From positions 62,001 to 126,000 of the forward strand of contig JAXGPP010000019.1 of the NCBI GenBank assembly GCA_040766885.1: a stretch of 64,000 bases of DNA, read 5' to 3'. Below, in pieces: positions 54,771-64,000 of this stretch. This DNA comes from JAXGPP01 sp040766885. Lineage in GTDB: Bacteria > Planctomycetota > Planctomycetia > Pirellulales > Thermoguttaceae. Within the stretch, counting starts at the first letter, position 1. Every line of letters begins with the position of its first letter. The notes below the pieces were generated by a model. The model did no database searches. It worked only from the letters and a program-made list of their open reading frames with translations, and was not told the DNA's origin. The position numbers and the translations under genes are program-made.

Positions 54771-56030
54771 CTATCGTTTGCCTGTCACCTGCTCTTCATA
54801 CTGGCGAACGACCGGCAGCCACTGGCCTTCCGCCGGAACGTCGTTTCGGAGGCAGTAGTAGTCCCACAGCGACCCGAACGGAAGCGTCTTGATCTCTTCG
54901 ATGGTCGCCAGGCGCGCGGTGAAATCGCCAGCCAGTTCCATCTCCCGCAGACGGGCGGTTGGCTCGACGAGCGCCGCCAGGAGCGCCTTGATCATGGCCC
55001 GCGTGCCGATCACCCAGGCCGCCACGCGATTGATGCTCGCGTCGAAGAAATCGAGCCCGATGTGCACGCGCTCAAGGAAGCCGCCGCGCACGATCTCCTC
55101 GGCGATCGCGCGGAGGTCGTCGTTGAAGATGACCACATGGTCGCTGTCCCAGCGGATGCCGCGGCTGACGTGCAGCAGGATCTCGTCAAGGTACAGCAGC
55201 ACCGATGAGATCTTGTCGGCGATCGTTTCGGTGGGGTGGAAATGGCCCGCATCGAGGCACAGGAGCTTGCCCGACTGAATCGCGTAACCCAGGTAGAACT
55301 CGTGCGAGCCCGGCACGTAAGTCTCCGAGCCGATGCCGAACAGCTTCGATTCCACCGCATCGAGATTGGCCCGCGGATCGATCTCGACGGCGAACATCTC
55401 GTCGAGCGAGCGGCGCAGGATTTCCCGCGGACCCTTGCGGTCGATGGTTATGTCTTTGTAGCCGTCGGGTATCCAGACGTTCGTGACGCAGGGCGTGCCG
55501 AGGGCGTGCCCCATCGCCTCGCCGACCTTGCGGCAGGAGATGCCATGCTCTACCCAGAATCGCCGGATGCCTTCGTCGCGGCTGGTAAGCGTGAACCCAT
55601 CCGCCGCCTTGGGATGGGAGAAGTAGGTGGGATTGAAGTCCATGCCAATGCCGATTCCCTTGGCCCAGTCGATCCACCGCTGGAAGTGTGCCGGCTGGAT
55701 CTGGTTCCGCTCCACCGGTCGGTCGCTCTCCAGGTAGATGGCGTGCAGATTGAGGCGATGCTTGCCCGGGATCAGGCTGTACGCCCGTTCCAGATCACTC
55801 CGCAGCTCGTCGGCAGTGCGGGCTTTGCCGGGGTAGGCGCCGGTAGCCATGATACCGCCGCCCGTCAGTCCCTGGCTGGACTCGAATCCACCCACGTCGT
55901 CTCCCTGCCAGCAGTGCATGGAGACGGCGATTTTCGCCAGCCGCGCCAGCGCCTGTTCCGTATCGATGCCGTATTCAGCGTACTGTTCCTTGGCGATCTG
56001 ATAAGTCTTCTCGATACGTCCAGTGTCCAC
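54771..56030 (-). CDS. rhaA: L-rhamnose isomerase
   Basis: A 419-residue protein, the same length as the E. coli enzyme, starting at GTG with AAGGAG just upstream. It isomerises L-rhamnose to L-rhamnulose, the first step of rhamnose use. Strong segments are SMHCWQGDDVGGFE, NLHAIYLESDRPVERNQIQPAHFQRWIDWAK, GIGMDFNPTYFSHPKAADGFTLTSRDEGIRRFWVEHG, and LCLDAGHFHPTETIADKISS with the metal-ligand His and Asp. The next gene is a permease 28 bp away. rhaB and rhaD are not in the window. Confidence 0.95.
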   Translation of the reverse strand: MDTGRIEKTYQIAKEQYAEYGIDTEQALARLAKIAVSMHCWQGDDVGGFESSQGLTGGGIMATGAYPGKARTADELRSDLERAYSLIPGKHRLNLHAIYLESDRPVERNQIQPAHFQRWIDWAKGIGIGMDFNPTYFSHPKAADGFTLTSRDEGIRRFWVEHGISCRKVGEAMGHALGTPCVTNVWIPDGYKDITIDRKGPREILRRSLDEMFAVEIDPRANLDAVESKLFGIGSETYVPGSHEFYLGYAIQSGKLLCLDAGHFHPTETIADKISSVLLYLDEILLHVSRGIRWDSDHVVIFNDDLRAIAEEIVRGGFLERVHIGLDFFDASINRVAAWVIGTRAMIKALLAALVEPTARLREMELAGDFTARLATIEEIKTLPFGSLWDYYCLRNDVPAEGQWLPVVRQYEEQVTGKR

Positions 56031-56324
56031 GAGTTTCTCCTTGCGGGTTCGGCGGGTCGGTGGTGCTTTGGTCTTGGAGATCGTCACAATCCCCGGATCG
56101 CGGCATCGGCCGCTATTTTGTCGCCTGCCATCGGAAGCTGCAAGCATCCGCGGATCTGGAATCTGGTGAAATCAGGCAAAATGCTCCGGTGGCGCAAGGT
56201 GTTGCTGCCGCTGAAGCGGTCTGGACGCCGGGTGCGCTTTCTGCGAGACTCCCGCCCCACCGGTGGTTCGGCGGTGCCCGCCGGCCATTGCCCCACTTCC
56301 TGGCAGAGTCGAAGGAATCTGAGG

Positions 56325-56606
56325 ATGAAGCTCTTCCGTCCATCCGCGTGCCGGCTTCTGCGGTGGCTGCTGCTCCTCGCAGGGATCGGACTGGTTGCCG
56401 GTGGCTGTAGCCTGTTTACGCCAGGGAAGTCGTCGCCATCGTCCTTCTTTCAGCCGTCTCGCTCCAAAGCCAAGCAGAAGCGGAGTCGCGACAAGGAGGA
56501 GCATCGCCCGTGGTTCAGCTGGCATCGTGAGGAGCCGAAGAAGCTCGAGACGGTCAACGACTGGCTCGATTTGAAGCCGGTGCGCCCTTGGGAGCCACTG
56601 GACTGA
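56325..56606 (+). CDS. Small lipoprotein, conserved hypothetical
   Basis: A 93-residue protein starting MKLFRPSACRLLRWLLLLAG, with GAAGGA upstream. The hydrophobic run ends GLVAGGC, a good lipobox. The mature part is basic and Ser/Lys/Arg-rich (KAKQKRSRDKEEHRPWFSWHREEPKKLETVNDWLDLKPVRPWEPLD). The ending TVNDWLDLKPVRP looks conserved and may be a docking motif. Not part of any clear operon. Real gene likely because start, signal and site agree; role unknown. Confidence 0.7.
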   Translation: MKLFRPSACRLLRWLLLLAGIGLVAGGCSLFTPGKSSPSSFFQPSRSKAKQKRSRDKEEHRPWFSWHREEPKKLETVNDWLDLKPVRPWEPLD

Positions 56607-56640
56607 ATGCAGGGCGCCCGATGAGGCGGACCAATCGATT

Positions 56641-57261
56641 CTACGGAGCGTAGACTGTCACGCCCCGGCATGATCGGCAACCTGCTTGTGGGGCCGAGAT
56701 GCCCAGCGCCGAAGTGATCGCCGCGCCGCCGTATCCGGTGCGACGGACTGGAATCGCGAACGGTTTGTCGACCATAACCACCATCGGTGGCGGCGAGGCG
56801 CGGAGCTCCGGTCCACTCAGCGGTATGATCCGCACCCATTCGCCGATCGCGTCGTCGTAGCGATAGAGCTGCGTCCGTTGCCACACGTCGCGGATGTCGT
56901 CGTAGACGTACCAATAGAGCGGCGCCCACGATCCGGCGCTCGCGTCGTAGACGATTCGCATCACGCCGCGGCTTTCGCCTTTGCGAACGGTGACCAGCAG
57001 CGATTTGTGCTTCGGATCGATGGCTCCGGCCCGTTCGGCCTCAAACGGATTGCCCGTGGGACCGGTCTGGCCGTATCGAATCGCCGAAGCGGTCTGGCCC
57101 GGCGTGTGAATCCAGACGTCGGCATCGTGAACGAGCCGTTCCGTGCCCGGTTGGATCACGCAGATTCGCAACGGATGGCCGAGCGGCTCAAGCCGATCGG
57201 CGGCAGCGCTGGCCGTGCCGACGCCGATTAGAAGAATCAGGCAGCTAGCGGTTGCTCTCAT
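56641..57261 (-). CDS. Secreted hypothetical protein
   Basis: A 206-residue protein whose start MRATASCLILLIGVGTASAAA gives a typical signal peptide. The middle has RICVIQPGTERLVHDADVWIHTPG and RIVYDASAGSWAPLYWYVYDDIRDVWQRTQLYRYDDAIGEWVRI, a beta-rich region with Tyr/Trp. The C-terminal CRSC could be a metal or disulfide pair. It is divergent from selB. I do not recognise the family. Confidence 0.65.
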   Translation of the reverse strand: MRATASCLILLIGVGTASAAADRLEPLGHPLRICVIQPGTERLVHDADVWIHTPGQTASAIRYGQTGPTGNPFEAERAGAIDPKHKSLLVTVRKGESRGVMRIVYDASAGSWAPLYWYVYDDIRDVWQRTQLYRYDDAIGEWVRIIPLSGPELRASPPPMVVMVDKPFAIPVRRTGYGGAAITSALGISAPQAGCRSCRGVTVYAP

Positions 57262-57399
57262 GGTTGTCTCTCGAGCGGAGGGGTGCAATCTGCCGCATTG
57301 TTCGTGTGTCCCCCTCCATGGGCTGCCCCGTTGATGATAGGCGTCGGCCCTTCGTTCGTCAAACGTGCCGCGCGGCACGACAAGCATTAGAATGCCTGC

Positions 57400-59325
57400 A
57401 TGGCCACGGATCTGATACTGGGCACGGCCGGACACATCGATCACGGCAAGACCGCATTGGTCAAGGCGTTGACGGGCGTGGATACCGACCGGCTGCCCGA
57501 GGAAAAGCGACGCGGAATCACCATCGAACTCGGTTTTGCCGAGTTGGACTTGGGCCCCTACCGCCTTGGCATTGTCGATGTGCCAGGCCATGAGCGGTTC
57601 GTCCGCACGATGTTGGCCGGAGCCACCGGCATCGATCTGGCGCTACTGGTTGTGGCGGCCGATGATTCGGTCAAACCGCAGACGCGAGAGCACCTGGACA
57701 TCCTCCGCCTGTTGAGACTCCAAACCGGGGTGATCGCGATCACAAAATGCGATCTGCCAGACACCGCGTGGATCGACCTTGTCGAGGAGGAGGTTCGCGA
57801 GTTGACGGCGGGGACTTTTCTGGCCAACGCTCCTCTGGTTCGCACAAGCGCAACCACGGGCGCAGGTCTCGAAACGCTGCGCGACGTCCTGGCGGTCGCC
57901 GCCCAAGCGGCCGGTTCAACGCGGTATCGGGGCGAGGGGCCATTTCGCATGGCGATCGATCGCGCGTTTACCATGCCGGGCCACGGCACGGTGGTTACCG
58001 GGAGCGTAGCCAGCGGGCGGACGCGCACGGGAGATGATTTGGTCGTTGAACCGGGAACAATTTCCGTTCGTGTGCGCGGCTTGCAGAACCACGGCCGGTC
58101 GGTGGACGAGGTCAGCCGCGGTCAGCGGGCCGCCATCAATCTGGCCGGGATGCATCACGGACAATTTCGCCGCGGGCATGAATTGGCCAGCCCCGGGCAC
58201 CTCGTAGCCAGCCGGCGGCTGTCCGTATGGCTGGAATTGCTTCCCTCGGTTAACAAGCCCTTGCGGCAGCGGGCCCGAGTGCGGCTGCACGTGGGCACTG
58301 CGGAGCTGATGGCTTCGGTGGTAATCCTCGAGGGTGACGAAATCGCGCCGGGGAACGGCGCACTGGTGCAGCTTTTGCTAGCCGAACCGGCCGCCACGGT
58401 TTGGGGCCAGCCGGTGGTGATCCGCAGCGAGTCGCCCCTGGCGACGATCGGCGGTGGAACGGTCCTCGATCCCGGCGCTCCCAAGCTGGCCCGCCACGAT
58501 CCCGCCACGCAGGACTTCCTCGGGCGCCTGCGTTCGGATGATCCGCTCGAGAGGGCGGGCGGCGCGGCCTGGTTTGCCGGATGGCGAAAATGGTCGCCTG
58601 CCGATTGGACGCGGACCGCAGGAGTATATGAAGTCGAGCGTATCCGCCGCGCGCTGGTGGAACGGGGGGAACTGCTCGAATGGCCCGTCTCTTCCACGCG
58701 GTTGCTCTATCTTCATCGCGAGGTCCTCGCCGGTCTCTCTGGGCGCGTCGAGGCGGCGCTGGCAAAGATGCACGATGAAGCTCCGCTGTCGCCATTGCTC
58801 GACCGCAGTCGACTGGCGGCCCGACTGTCGTATCTCGAAGATGACGCGCTGCTGGGCCTGATTCTCGAGCGACTGGCCGCCGCAGGGAGAATCGAACTTG
58901 GCGATCGCACCGTCGCGCTGGTCGGGCGTGGACCGAGACTTTCCAAACGCGAAATGGAACTGGCCGGATGGATCGCTGACTCGTACCTCCGTGCTGGCTT
59001 TCAGCCCCCTGGAATCGCCGAATTGAAGAGACTGGCGGCGTACAACCAGGCTGCGGTCGCGCAGTTGGTGGAACTGCTCTCGGCACAGGGGCGGCTCGTC
59101 AGGATCTCTCCCGAGTACTACCTGCACGCGGATTGCGAGAAGCGCATGCAGGAACTGGTCCGTGCGCGACTTGCCGAGAGCGCAGGACTTACTGTCAGCG
59201 AAATCCGCGAGCTTCTGGGCACAACGCGGAAATACGCGGTGCCGCTGTGCGAGTACCTTGACCGCATCGGTCTCACCGTTCGGCTGGGAGATCTTCGGGT
59301 GCTCAAGGACAGCGTGCGACCGTGA
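57400..59325 (+). CDS. selB: Selenocysteine-specific elongation factor SelB
   Basis: A 641-residue GTPase that carries Sec-tRNA to UGA codons marked by a SECIS hairpin. The G domain has GTAGHIDHGKTALVKALTG, DTDRLPEEKRRGITIELGF, DVPGHERFVRTMLAGATGIDLALLVVAADDSVKPQTREHL and TKCDLP. The beta-barrel domains follow, and residues about 380-641 contain winged-helix domains (LSRLAARLSYLEDDALL, AELKRLAAYNQAAVAQLVELLSAQGRLVRISPEYYLH) that bind the SECIS RNA. Length is normal. selA, selD and tRNA-Sec are not in this window, and no UGA-interrupted gene was found here. Confidence 0.94.
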   Translation: MATDLILGTAGHIDHGKTALVKALTGVDTDRLPEEKRRGITIELGFAELDLGPYRLGIVDVPGHERFVRTMLAGATGIDLALLVVAADDSVKPQTREHLDILRLLRLQTGVIAITKCDLPDTAWIDLVEEEVRELTAGTFLANAPLVRTSATTGAGLETLRDVLAVAAQAAGSTRYRGEGPFRMAIDRAFTMPGHGTVVTGSVASGRTRTGDDLVVEPGTISVRVRGLQNHGRSVDEVSRGQRAAINLAGMHHGQFRRGHELASPGHLVASRRLSVWLELLPSVNKPLRQRARVRLHVGTAELMASVVILEGDEIAPGNGALVQLLLAEPAATVWGQPVVIRSESPLATIGGGTVLDPGAPKLARHDPATQDFLGRLRSDDPLERAGGAAWFAGWRKWSPADWTRTAGVYEVERIRRALVERGELLEWPVSSTRLLYLHREVLAGLSGRVEAALAKMHDEAPLSPLLDRSRLAARLSYLEDDALLGLILERLAAAGRIELGDRTVALVGRGPRLSKREMELAGWIADSYLRAGFQPPGIAELKRLAAYNQAAVAQLVELLSAQGRLVRISPEYYLHADCEKRMQELVRARLAESAGLTVSEIRELLGTTRKYAVPLCEYLDRIGLTVRLGDLRVLKDSVRP

Positions 59326-59333
59326 AGCGGTAA

Positions 59334-61859
59334 TCAGCCGCCGATATCCAGCACCTCGCCCAGATTGCCGTCGAGCCGAGTCCGAGGACCGGCGCGGACG
59401 ATGCCTGCCTGCAGGTTTCCCCGGCAATCGTTGTCGAAGATCCAGTTGGCGTCGCTGCCCGGCGATTCCTCAATGCCGAAGATCTGGGTCGGCGTCTCAA
59501 GAGTCGAGCCGACGAGATTGCCGGCGACTGTGGTGTAGGTGGAAGTGAAAATCGCCACGCCGCTATAGCGGCCGGGCTCCACCTGCGAGTTGTCGATAAT
59601 GACATTCTCGCGGATCGAATTGTTGACGCTTTCAACCGCCACGAGGCCCCAGCGGCCGTTCGCTCGCAATGTGTTGCAGGTAATCAGATTGTAGCGGTCG
59701 CCGAAGCGGCCGCCCCAGCCCAGGCCGCTGATCCCGCTGTCGGCATTCTCCTCGAATCGGTTTCCCGCGACCTCGGCGCGAAGCACATCGAAGCAGAAGA
59801 AGAGCCCCGAGATCTGGTTCCCGACACTCGTGTTGCCAGTGACAACCGCGTCTCGCACGCCTTCGCCCAGGTGCAGGCCGTGGGCCCGGTTGCCGCCGGA
59901 GAGAGTGGCCTCGATTCGAATGTCGCTCCCCCGCAGCGCTATGATGCCGTCGAAACCCGTATCGCGAACCGTGCTGTGGCGGACCGCGGTGCGAGTCTCG
60001 CCGACCAGCATGACTCCGCTCCAGTAAGTCGACGACACCTCGACTGCCTCGATCCGGTTGTCGTGACCTTGCGTGAGCCGGATTCCCGGCCCTGCCGCGC
60101 CAACGATAGTTGAGTGGCGGATGTCGCTGTCGAACGCGCCGGAGAACTCGATTGCGGCCGGCGACCGGGCCGGGATGAATCGCCGCGCGCGAGTGGCGAC
60201 GGTCAGATTGAGACCGTCAACGACAATCTCGTGTGGCGGAACGCCATCGGTCGGCGCCGCATGCAGCAACGGGAAGATGTTGGCAACGGTCGCCCCATCG
60301 TCGGGTTCAAAGGCGAAGGAGACTTCGAGCGGTTGAAGCAATCGAAGGATCCCGGCTTCCACACTCGCAACGATCACCTGCACCGTTTCATTCAGGCCGG
60401 CGCGGTCGCAGACCAGGAGCAGTTCGTCACCGGGCCGAAAGCCGTTTGACGACTCCACCCAGAGTCGGCGATCGCCGTTTTGCGCGGGTCGGGTGAGCCG
60501 GGCCGTGACCAACGGCGCGCGGGCCAGGACGGTTGCGTCGCCTTGGCCGCGGAGCGTCACGCCCGAACGGAGCACCAGACCCTTCCGCAGTTCGTACGTC
60601 TGCGCGGCCAACTCAACAATCCCGCCCTCAGGCGGAAGCGAGTCGATCGCCTGCTGAATGCCTTGCGTGGAGTTTTCCGGGTCGAAGAAACCGGCGGCTT
60701 CGACCACTTCGCCGGCGCGCGTGCGGATCTCATCAAAACGCCTGAACGTATAATCGACGACGGCCGTCGACCATTCCGCCAAGCCATCCCCACTACTGAA
60801 CTGCTCATCTCCACTTTCTCCGAGGAGCACGGCCCGCTCCTCGCCGCGATAGCGGCTCTCGATGTCGATGTTCTCGAAATACGACAGTGTGCGCAGGACC
60901 GAGCCACTTTCGATCCGGCAGCCATCGGGCCGTGCCACGACCAGGTCATCGCCGGGTGAGTCGATGGCTACGGCCGAATCGTGGCCGCCCACTGTGGCAA
61001 ATGCGTCAACCTTTGCGAAGCCTTTGACGCGAATGTAATAGCCCTCGCCGGAGAGCAGCGTGTTGTCGACGCGGGAAACTAGACGATCGTCGCCGCATGA
61101 ATCGTATAGCCGCGCCTCGTCGTAAACCCCGCCTCGCGACGAAGCCGCGACAGCCTCGAAATTCTCAGCCTGATGGTAGATCTTGCCACGATGCATCGCG
61201 GCGCTGCCAGGACGGCCGATAAACACGTCCCGCGCCGCACCGTCGTAGAACACCGCCTGATCGTCGTCGCCCGTCGCCGACCGGGCGTAGACTTCATCGA
61301 ACGCCGCGGCGCGGTGCAGGTAATCCTCGCCTGAGAGCGTCACCGCCCCGGCGCGCGAGATGAGCACGTCGCGGCCCGCCGAATCGTGCAGCACGGCGCG
61401 GTCATGGCCACCTGGCACGGCATAAGCCTGAAGCTGTTCTGCTCCGGAGATCCGCACCGCGATGCCCCCCGAGGTGAATTCGATCGCCCCGGGCGCCGCG
61501 TCGAGCGTGTCGTCGCCGGCGCACCCCACGACGACCGCCAAATCAATCCCCCCTTGATCCGTCTCGTCCTCCAAGAATTGCACCACCCGGACTTCGGGCC
61601 CCGCGATGTGACTCGCGCCGTTGAACAGGAGCCGGCGCGTCTGGGCGTTGAACTCGAAGCGGTCGTCTCCGGGAGTTCCGTGGAAGGTGATCACCGTCGG
61701 TTCGAGGTGACCGTTGCCGCTCACCTGGTCATCCGGCGTTTGTTTCTCCAGATCCCACGTCAAAACCGCTGAAAGCAGTCGTCGCGATTCCAGCGGCTCG
61801 AAACGGACGCGCCTGTTGCGCGTCGCGGGCGATCCGGTCAGACGCTGAAAACCGTTCAC
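59334..61859 (-). CDS. Secreted right-handed beta-helix protein with planctomycete N-terminal motif
   Basis: An 841-residue protein. RNRRVRFEPLESRRLLSAVLTWD at residues 15-37 is the motif shared by many exported planctomycete proteins. Residues about 90-360 hold about five imperfect repeats of 45-50 residues, with forms such as HDSAGRDVLISR, YDGAARDVFIGRPG, YDSCGDDRLVSR and IDSPGDDLVVARPDG. From about 395 the sequence turns into a parallel beta-helix of the pectate-lyase kind: STQGIQQAIDSLPPEGGIVELAAQTYELRKGLVLRSGVTLRGQG, then VTGNTSVGNQISGLFF and similar coils. No active site is assigned. It may bind or cut a polysaccharide. Confidence 0.85.
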   Translation of the reverse strand: MNGFQRLTGSPATRNRRVRFEPLESRRLLSAVLTWDLEKQTPDDQVSGNGHLEPTVITFHGTPGDDRFEFNAQTRRLLFNGASHIAGPEVRVVQFLEDETDQGGIDLAVVVGCAGDDTLDAAPGAIEFTSGGIAVRISGAEQLQAYAVPGGHDRAVLHDSAGRDVLISRAGAVTLSGEDYLHRAAAFDEVYARSATGDDDQAVFYDGAARDVFIGRPGSAAMHRGKIYHQAENFEAVAASSRGGVYDEARLYDSCGDDRLVSRVDNTLLSGEGYYIRVKGFAKVDAFATVGGHDSAVAIDSPGDDLVVARPDGCRIESGSVLRTLSYFENIDIESRYRGEERAVLLGESGDEQFSSGDGLAEWSTAVVDYTFRRFDEIRTRAGEVVEAAGFFDPENSTQGIQQAIDSLPPEGGIVELAAQTYELRKGLVLRSGVTLRGQGDATVLARAPLVTARLTRPAQNGDRRLWVESSNGFRPGDELLLVCDRAGLNETVQVIVASVEAGILRLLQPLEVSFAFEPDDGATVANIFPLLHAAPTDGVPPHEIVVDGLNLTVATRARRFIPARSPAAIEFSGAFDSDIRHSTIVGAAGPGIRLTQGHDNRIEAVEVSSTYWSGVMLVGETRTAVRHSTVRDTGFDGIIALRGSDIRIEATLSGGNRAHGLHLGEGVRDAVVTGNTSVGNQISGLFFCFDVLRAEVAGNRFEENADSGISGLGWGGRFGDRYNLITCNTLRANGRWGLVAVESVNNSIRENVIIDNSQVEPGRYSGVAIFTSTYTTVAGNLVGSTLETPTQIFGIEESPGSDANWIFDNDCRGNLQAGIVRAGPRTRLDGNLGEVLDIGG

Positions 61860-62178
61860 TCAAGGGTCCTCGTGCATGGTAATGCCACACGGACTCGGCC
61901 GCAGAAATTCTTGCCGTATGCCCGGATGTCCCGTGCAACTCTAGCCCGTCAGAGGATACTGGCGATAGAAATACCGCTATTATGGGTGGTTTTGGGATGC
62001 GGTTTGCCAGGAGGTGGTGGAATCGCGCGGGCCAAGGAGTATAGTGGAATGGGCCGGTTCCCCCCTGCCGGCTGCCAATTCGAATCCAAGGCGATGCAGC
62101 TCGCGCTGCCGGACCGATTCGAGTCTGATTCGAGAGCAACCCGATGTCACGGATTTTCCCGTGCCAGAACAACACGCT
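61860..62178. other. 319-bp divergent spacer, nothing recognised
   Basis: This contains the promoter region of the beta-helix gene and of the following plus-strand gene. No repeat, RNA or clear hexamer pair was seen. Confidence 0.4.
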
Positions 62179-63018
62179 ATGAAACCGCATTGGCTCGCCG
62201 GCCTGATCTCTGCCGTCAGTCTCGCGCTATGCGCTCAGGCTTTTGCGGCAGATCGCGGGATCACGCGTGAGGAGGACGCGTGGGGGCGATTCGAGGTGGG
62301 TTCTTGGAAGATTGTTCAGGTAATCACGGAGACGATCACCGAAGGGCGGACCGTCAGCAGCACGACGGAGACTAGATCGACACTCGAGCGCGTCGACGAC
62401 CAGGGTGTGACGCTGCTTGTGGAGGTCGCTGTGGAAATGCACGGGCGGCGATTCAATCCCCAGCCGCAGACGATAATTCAAGGGTTTCACGGCGAACCGC
62501 TTGGCGATGCGGTCCGGTGCGAGGACCTTGGGTCCCGTGAGGTAACGATTCAGGGGCGGACCATCGCTTGCCGGTTGCAGCAGGTGACCACGACCGAGAC
62601 CTCCGGCCGCACGGTCACGAAGATTTACCATTCACCGGAAATTGCCCCGTATATCCTGCGCCGTGAAAGCGTGAAATCCGATGCCGCGGGCGCGGTAGTT
62701 GGCGAGACGACGATGGAAGTCGTGGCGATCGACGTACCTTGCAGCGTGCTTGGAGAAGTGCTGCGCACCGCTCATATCCGTTCCGTTCAGCGGCACGCCG
62801 CCGGCACCACCGTTCGCACCGCCGTGCTCTCGATCGATATTCCCGGCGGCGTAGTCTGTCAAACGGTGGAGGAACTCGACGCCAACCAGCAGCGCGTGCG
62901 GCGTAGTCGGCTGCAACTAATCGATTATGGCAGCGCCGGCGAAGACCAGCGCGAGGGGTTCTTCAAACGCCGTTCCGGTCGCCTGTTCCGTCCGCATCTG
63001 CTCCCCTTCCGCCAGTAG
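62179..63018 (+). CDS. Secreted hypothetical protein
   Basis: A 279-residue protein starting MKPHWLAGLISAVSLALCAQAFAAD, a clean signal peptide. The mature part is beta-rich and Thr/Val-rich, with TEGRTVSSTTETRSTLERVDDQGVTLLVEVAVEMHGRRFNPQPQTIIQGFHGEPLG and later ILRRESVKSDAAGAVVGETTMEVVAIDVP. The repeating strand pattern suggests a beta-sandwich or barrel outside the cytoplasm. It has no known motif and a basic C-terminus (FFKRRSGRLFRPHLLPFRQ). It lies 175 bp before guaB on the same strand. Confidence 0.65.
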   Translation: MKPHWLAGLISAVSLALCAQAFAADRGITREEDAWGRFEVGSWKIVQVITETITEGRTVSSTTETRSTLERVDDQGVTLLVEVAVEMHGRRFNPQPQTIIQGFHGEPLGDAVRCEDLGSREVTIQGRTIACRLQQVTTTETSGRTVTKIYHSPEIAPYILRRESVKSDAAGAVVGETTMEVVAIDVPCSVLGEVLRTAHIRSVQRHAAGTTVRTAVLSIDIPGGVVCQTVEELDANQQRVRRSRLQLIDYGSAGEDQREGFFKRRSGRLFRPHLLPFRQ

Positions 63019-63193
63019 GCTGCAGCGAGTGGCCCCATCTCCGGGGGCCCTCCGATTGCATCTTTGCCCACAGGCCGCATAATAACCCGTTTAACTTCTT
63101 TGAACGCCGTCTGGATGCGCTGCGTGGTGCCGCAGTGATCCGTCTCGGTGCACGGGTTCTCAACCAGCGTCTCAGAACGAAGGACCGGAAGGT

Positions 63194-64000
63194 ATGCAGG
63201 ACAAGATCCATTATCAGGGCATGACGTTCGACGACGTGCTGCTCGAGCCCCGTTTCAGCGATGTTGTTCCGGCGGATGTGGACGTCAGCACGAATCTCAC
63301 GCGACGAATCCGGCTCACGATACCCATCGTCAGTTCGCCCATGGACACCGTCACCGAAAGCGCGATGTCGATTACCTTGGCTCAGGAGGGGGGGCTCGGG
63401 GTCATACACAAGAATATGTCGATCGAACGCCAAGTGGATGAGGTTCGCAAGGTCAAGCGGAGCGCCAACGGGATTATCCTTAATCCCGCTACCTTGCCCC
63501 CCGAGGCGACCGTTCGTCAAGCGCGTGAGCTGATGGACCAGGTGAATGTCTCCGGCGTACCGGTGGTCGATGGCAGCGGTCGGTTGGAAGGCATCCTCAC
63601 CAGGCGTGACATGCGATTCCTGGAGAATTGGGACCTGCTGATCTCGGACGTCATGACGCGTGACAATCTGGTGACTGCACAGGGGACCGTAACGCTTGCG
63701 GAAGCTGAGAAGATTTTAATGGAAAAAAAGGTGGAGAAGCTTCTGCTGGTTGACGAAAATTTCAGACTGACTGGACTGATCACGATCAAGGACATCGACA
63801 TGATGCGGCGCTATCCCAATGCCTGTAAGGATGGGCAAGGGAGGCTGAGAGTCGGGGCGGCGGTTGGCGTCCACGACTATGCTCGCGTCGAAGCACTGAT
63901 GAAGGAAGACGTCGATGTGCTGGTGGTCGACAGCGCCCACGGGCACTCGGCCAACGTGATCGCGACGGTCAAGAAGATCAAGGCAGAATGGGATATTGAC
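63194..64000 (+). CDS. guaB: IMP dehydrogenase, N-terminal 269 residues, cut by the window edge
   Basis: The ATG at 63194 (GGAAGG just upstream) opens a frame that stays open to the last base. It converts IMP to XMP, the first step to GMP. MTFDDVLLEPRFSDVVPADVD, IPIVSSPMDTVTESAMSITLAQEGGLGVIHKNM and two CBS-domain stretches (VNVSGVPVVDGSGRLEGILTRRD, KVEKLLLVDENFRLTGLITIKD) are characteristic, then LRVGAAVGVHDYARVEALMKEDVDVLVVDSAHGHS. The catalytic Cys loop lies past the edge. Confidence 0.95.
   Translation, partial: MQDKIHYQGMTFDDVLLEPRFSDVVPADVDVSTNLTRRIRLTIPIVSSPMDTVTESAMSITLAQEGGLGVIHKNMSIERQVDEVRKVKRSANGIILNPATLPPEATVRQARELMDQVNVSGVPVVDGSGRLEGILTRRDMRFLENWDLLISDVMTRDNLVTAQGTVTLAEAEKILMEKKVEKLLLVDENFRLTGLITIKDIDMMRRYPNACKDGQGRLRVGAAVGVHDYARVEALMKEDVDVLVVDSAHGHSANVIATVKKIKAEWDID

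Overview
The window reads as chromosomal DNA of a Gram-negative-type planctomycete (Planctomycetota, most like the Pirellulales and relatives). It is GC-rich throughout. A secreted beta-helix protein carries the planctomycete N-terminal motif FEPLESRRLLSA. KdsA implies Kdo-containing lipopolysaccharide. Many proteins look like planctomycete-specific conserved hypotheticals. Gene names come from motifs read by eye; no database search was run.

Layout, left to right. 1-4641 (minus): prfA (partial) and rpmE, then an operon of a diacylglycerol-kinase-like protein, kdsA and a transglutaminase-like lipoprotein. 5213-13296 (plus): tRNA-Thr, a TPR protein with two RNA-polymerase-alpha C-terminal domains, the tgt-yajC-secDF export/queuosine block, and a LysM protein. 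13373-23841: a Pro-rich alpha/beta-hydrolase-like protein, aroC with a coupled unknown gene, a double degenerate GGDEF protein, tRNA-Gln, an FHA-GAF-PP2C phosphatase, a GH10-like barrel protein and purC. 23859-30761 (mostly minus): a lipoprotein, a DUF2752 membrane protein, a GNAT on plus, then a tight four-gene unit (YkgJ-like, two Ddl-like ATP-grasp ligases, GNAT) with a lysine 2,3-aminomutase upstream. 31460-42483: the ymdB-rny RNA-decay pair, tilS, a permease, a GT39-type glycosyltransferase and a very large AsmA-like protein.

42658-47622 is the most accessory-looking part. It holds a pseudokinase-kinase fusion, an upstream DUF932-like gene, a truncated REP-associated tyrosine transposase with a REP-like palindrome beside it, and about 1.3 kb of apparently non-coding DNA with a near-consensus promoter. 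47623-64000 returns to housekeeping and catabolism: dapF, an acyltransferase, xseA, an EfpL/YeiP-type elongation factor, small unknown genes, proC, a rhamnose module (rhaA, permease, 64-residue membrane protein), selB, the beta-helix protein, and guaB, which runs off the end.

Best candidates for something undescribed: (1) the YkgJ / ATP-grasp / ATP-grasp / GNAT operon beside kamA, which looks like a small peptide or amino-acid conjugate pathway; (2) the tandem alpha-CTD TPR protein, a possible promoter-binding regulator without the rest of RNA polymerase alpha; (3) the pseudokinase-kinase with a roughly 100-residue activation segment and its DUF932-like partner; (4) the promoter-led non-coding region at 46.9-47.4 kb.
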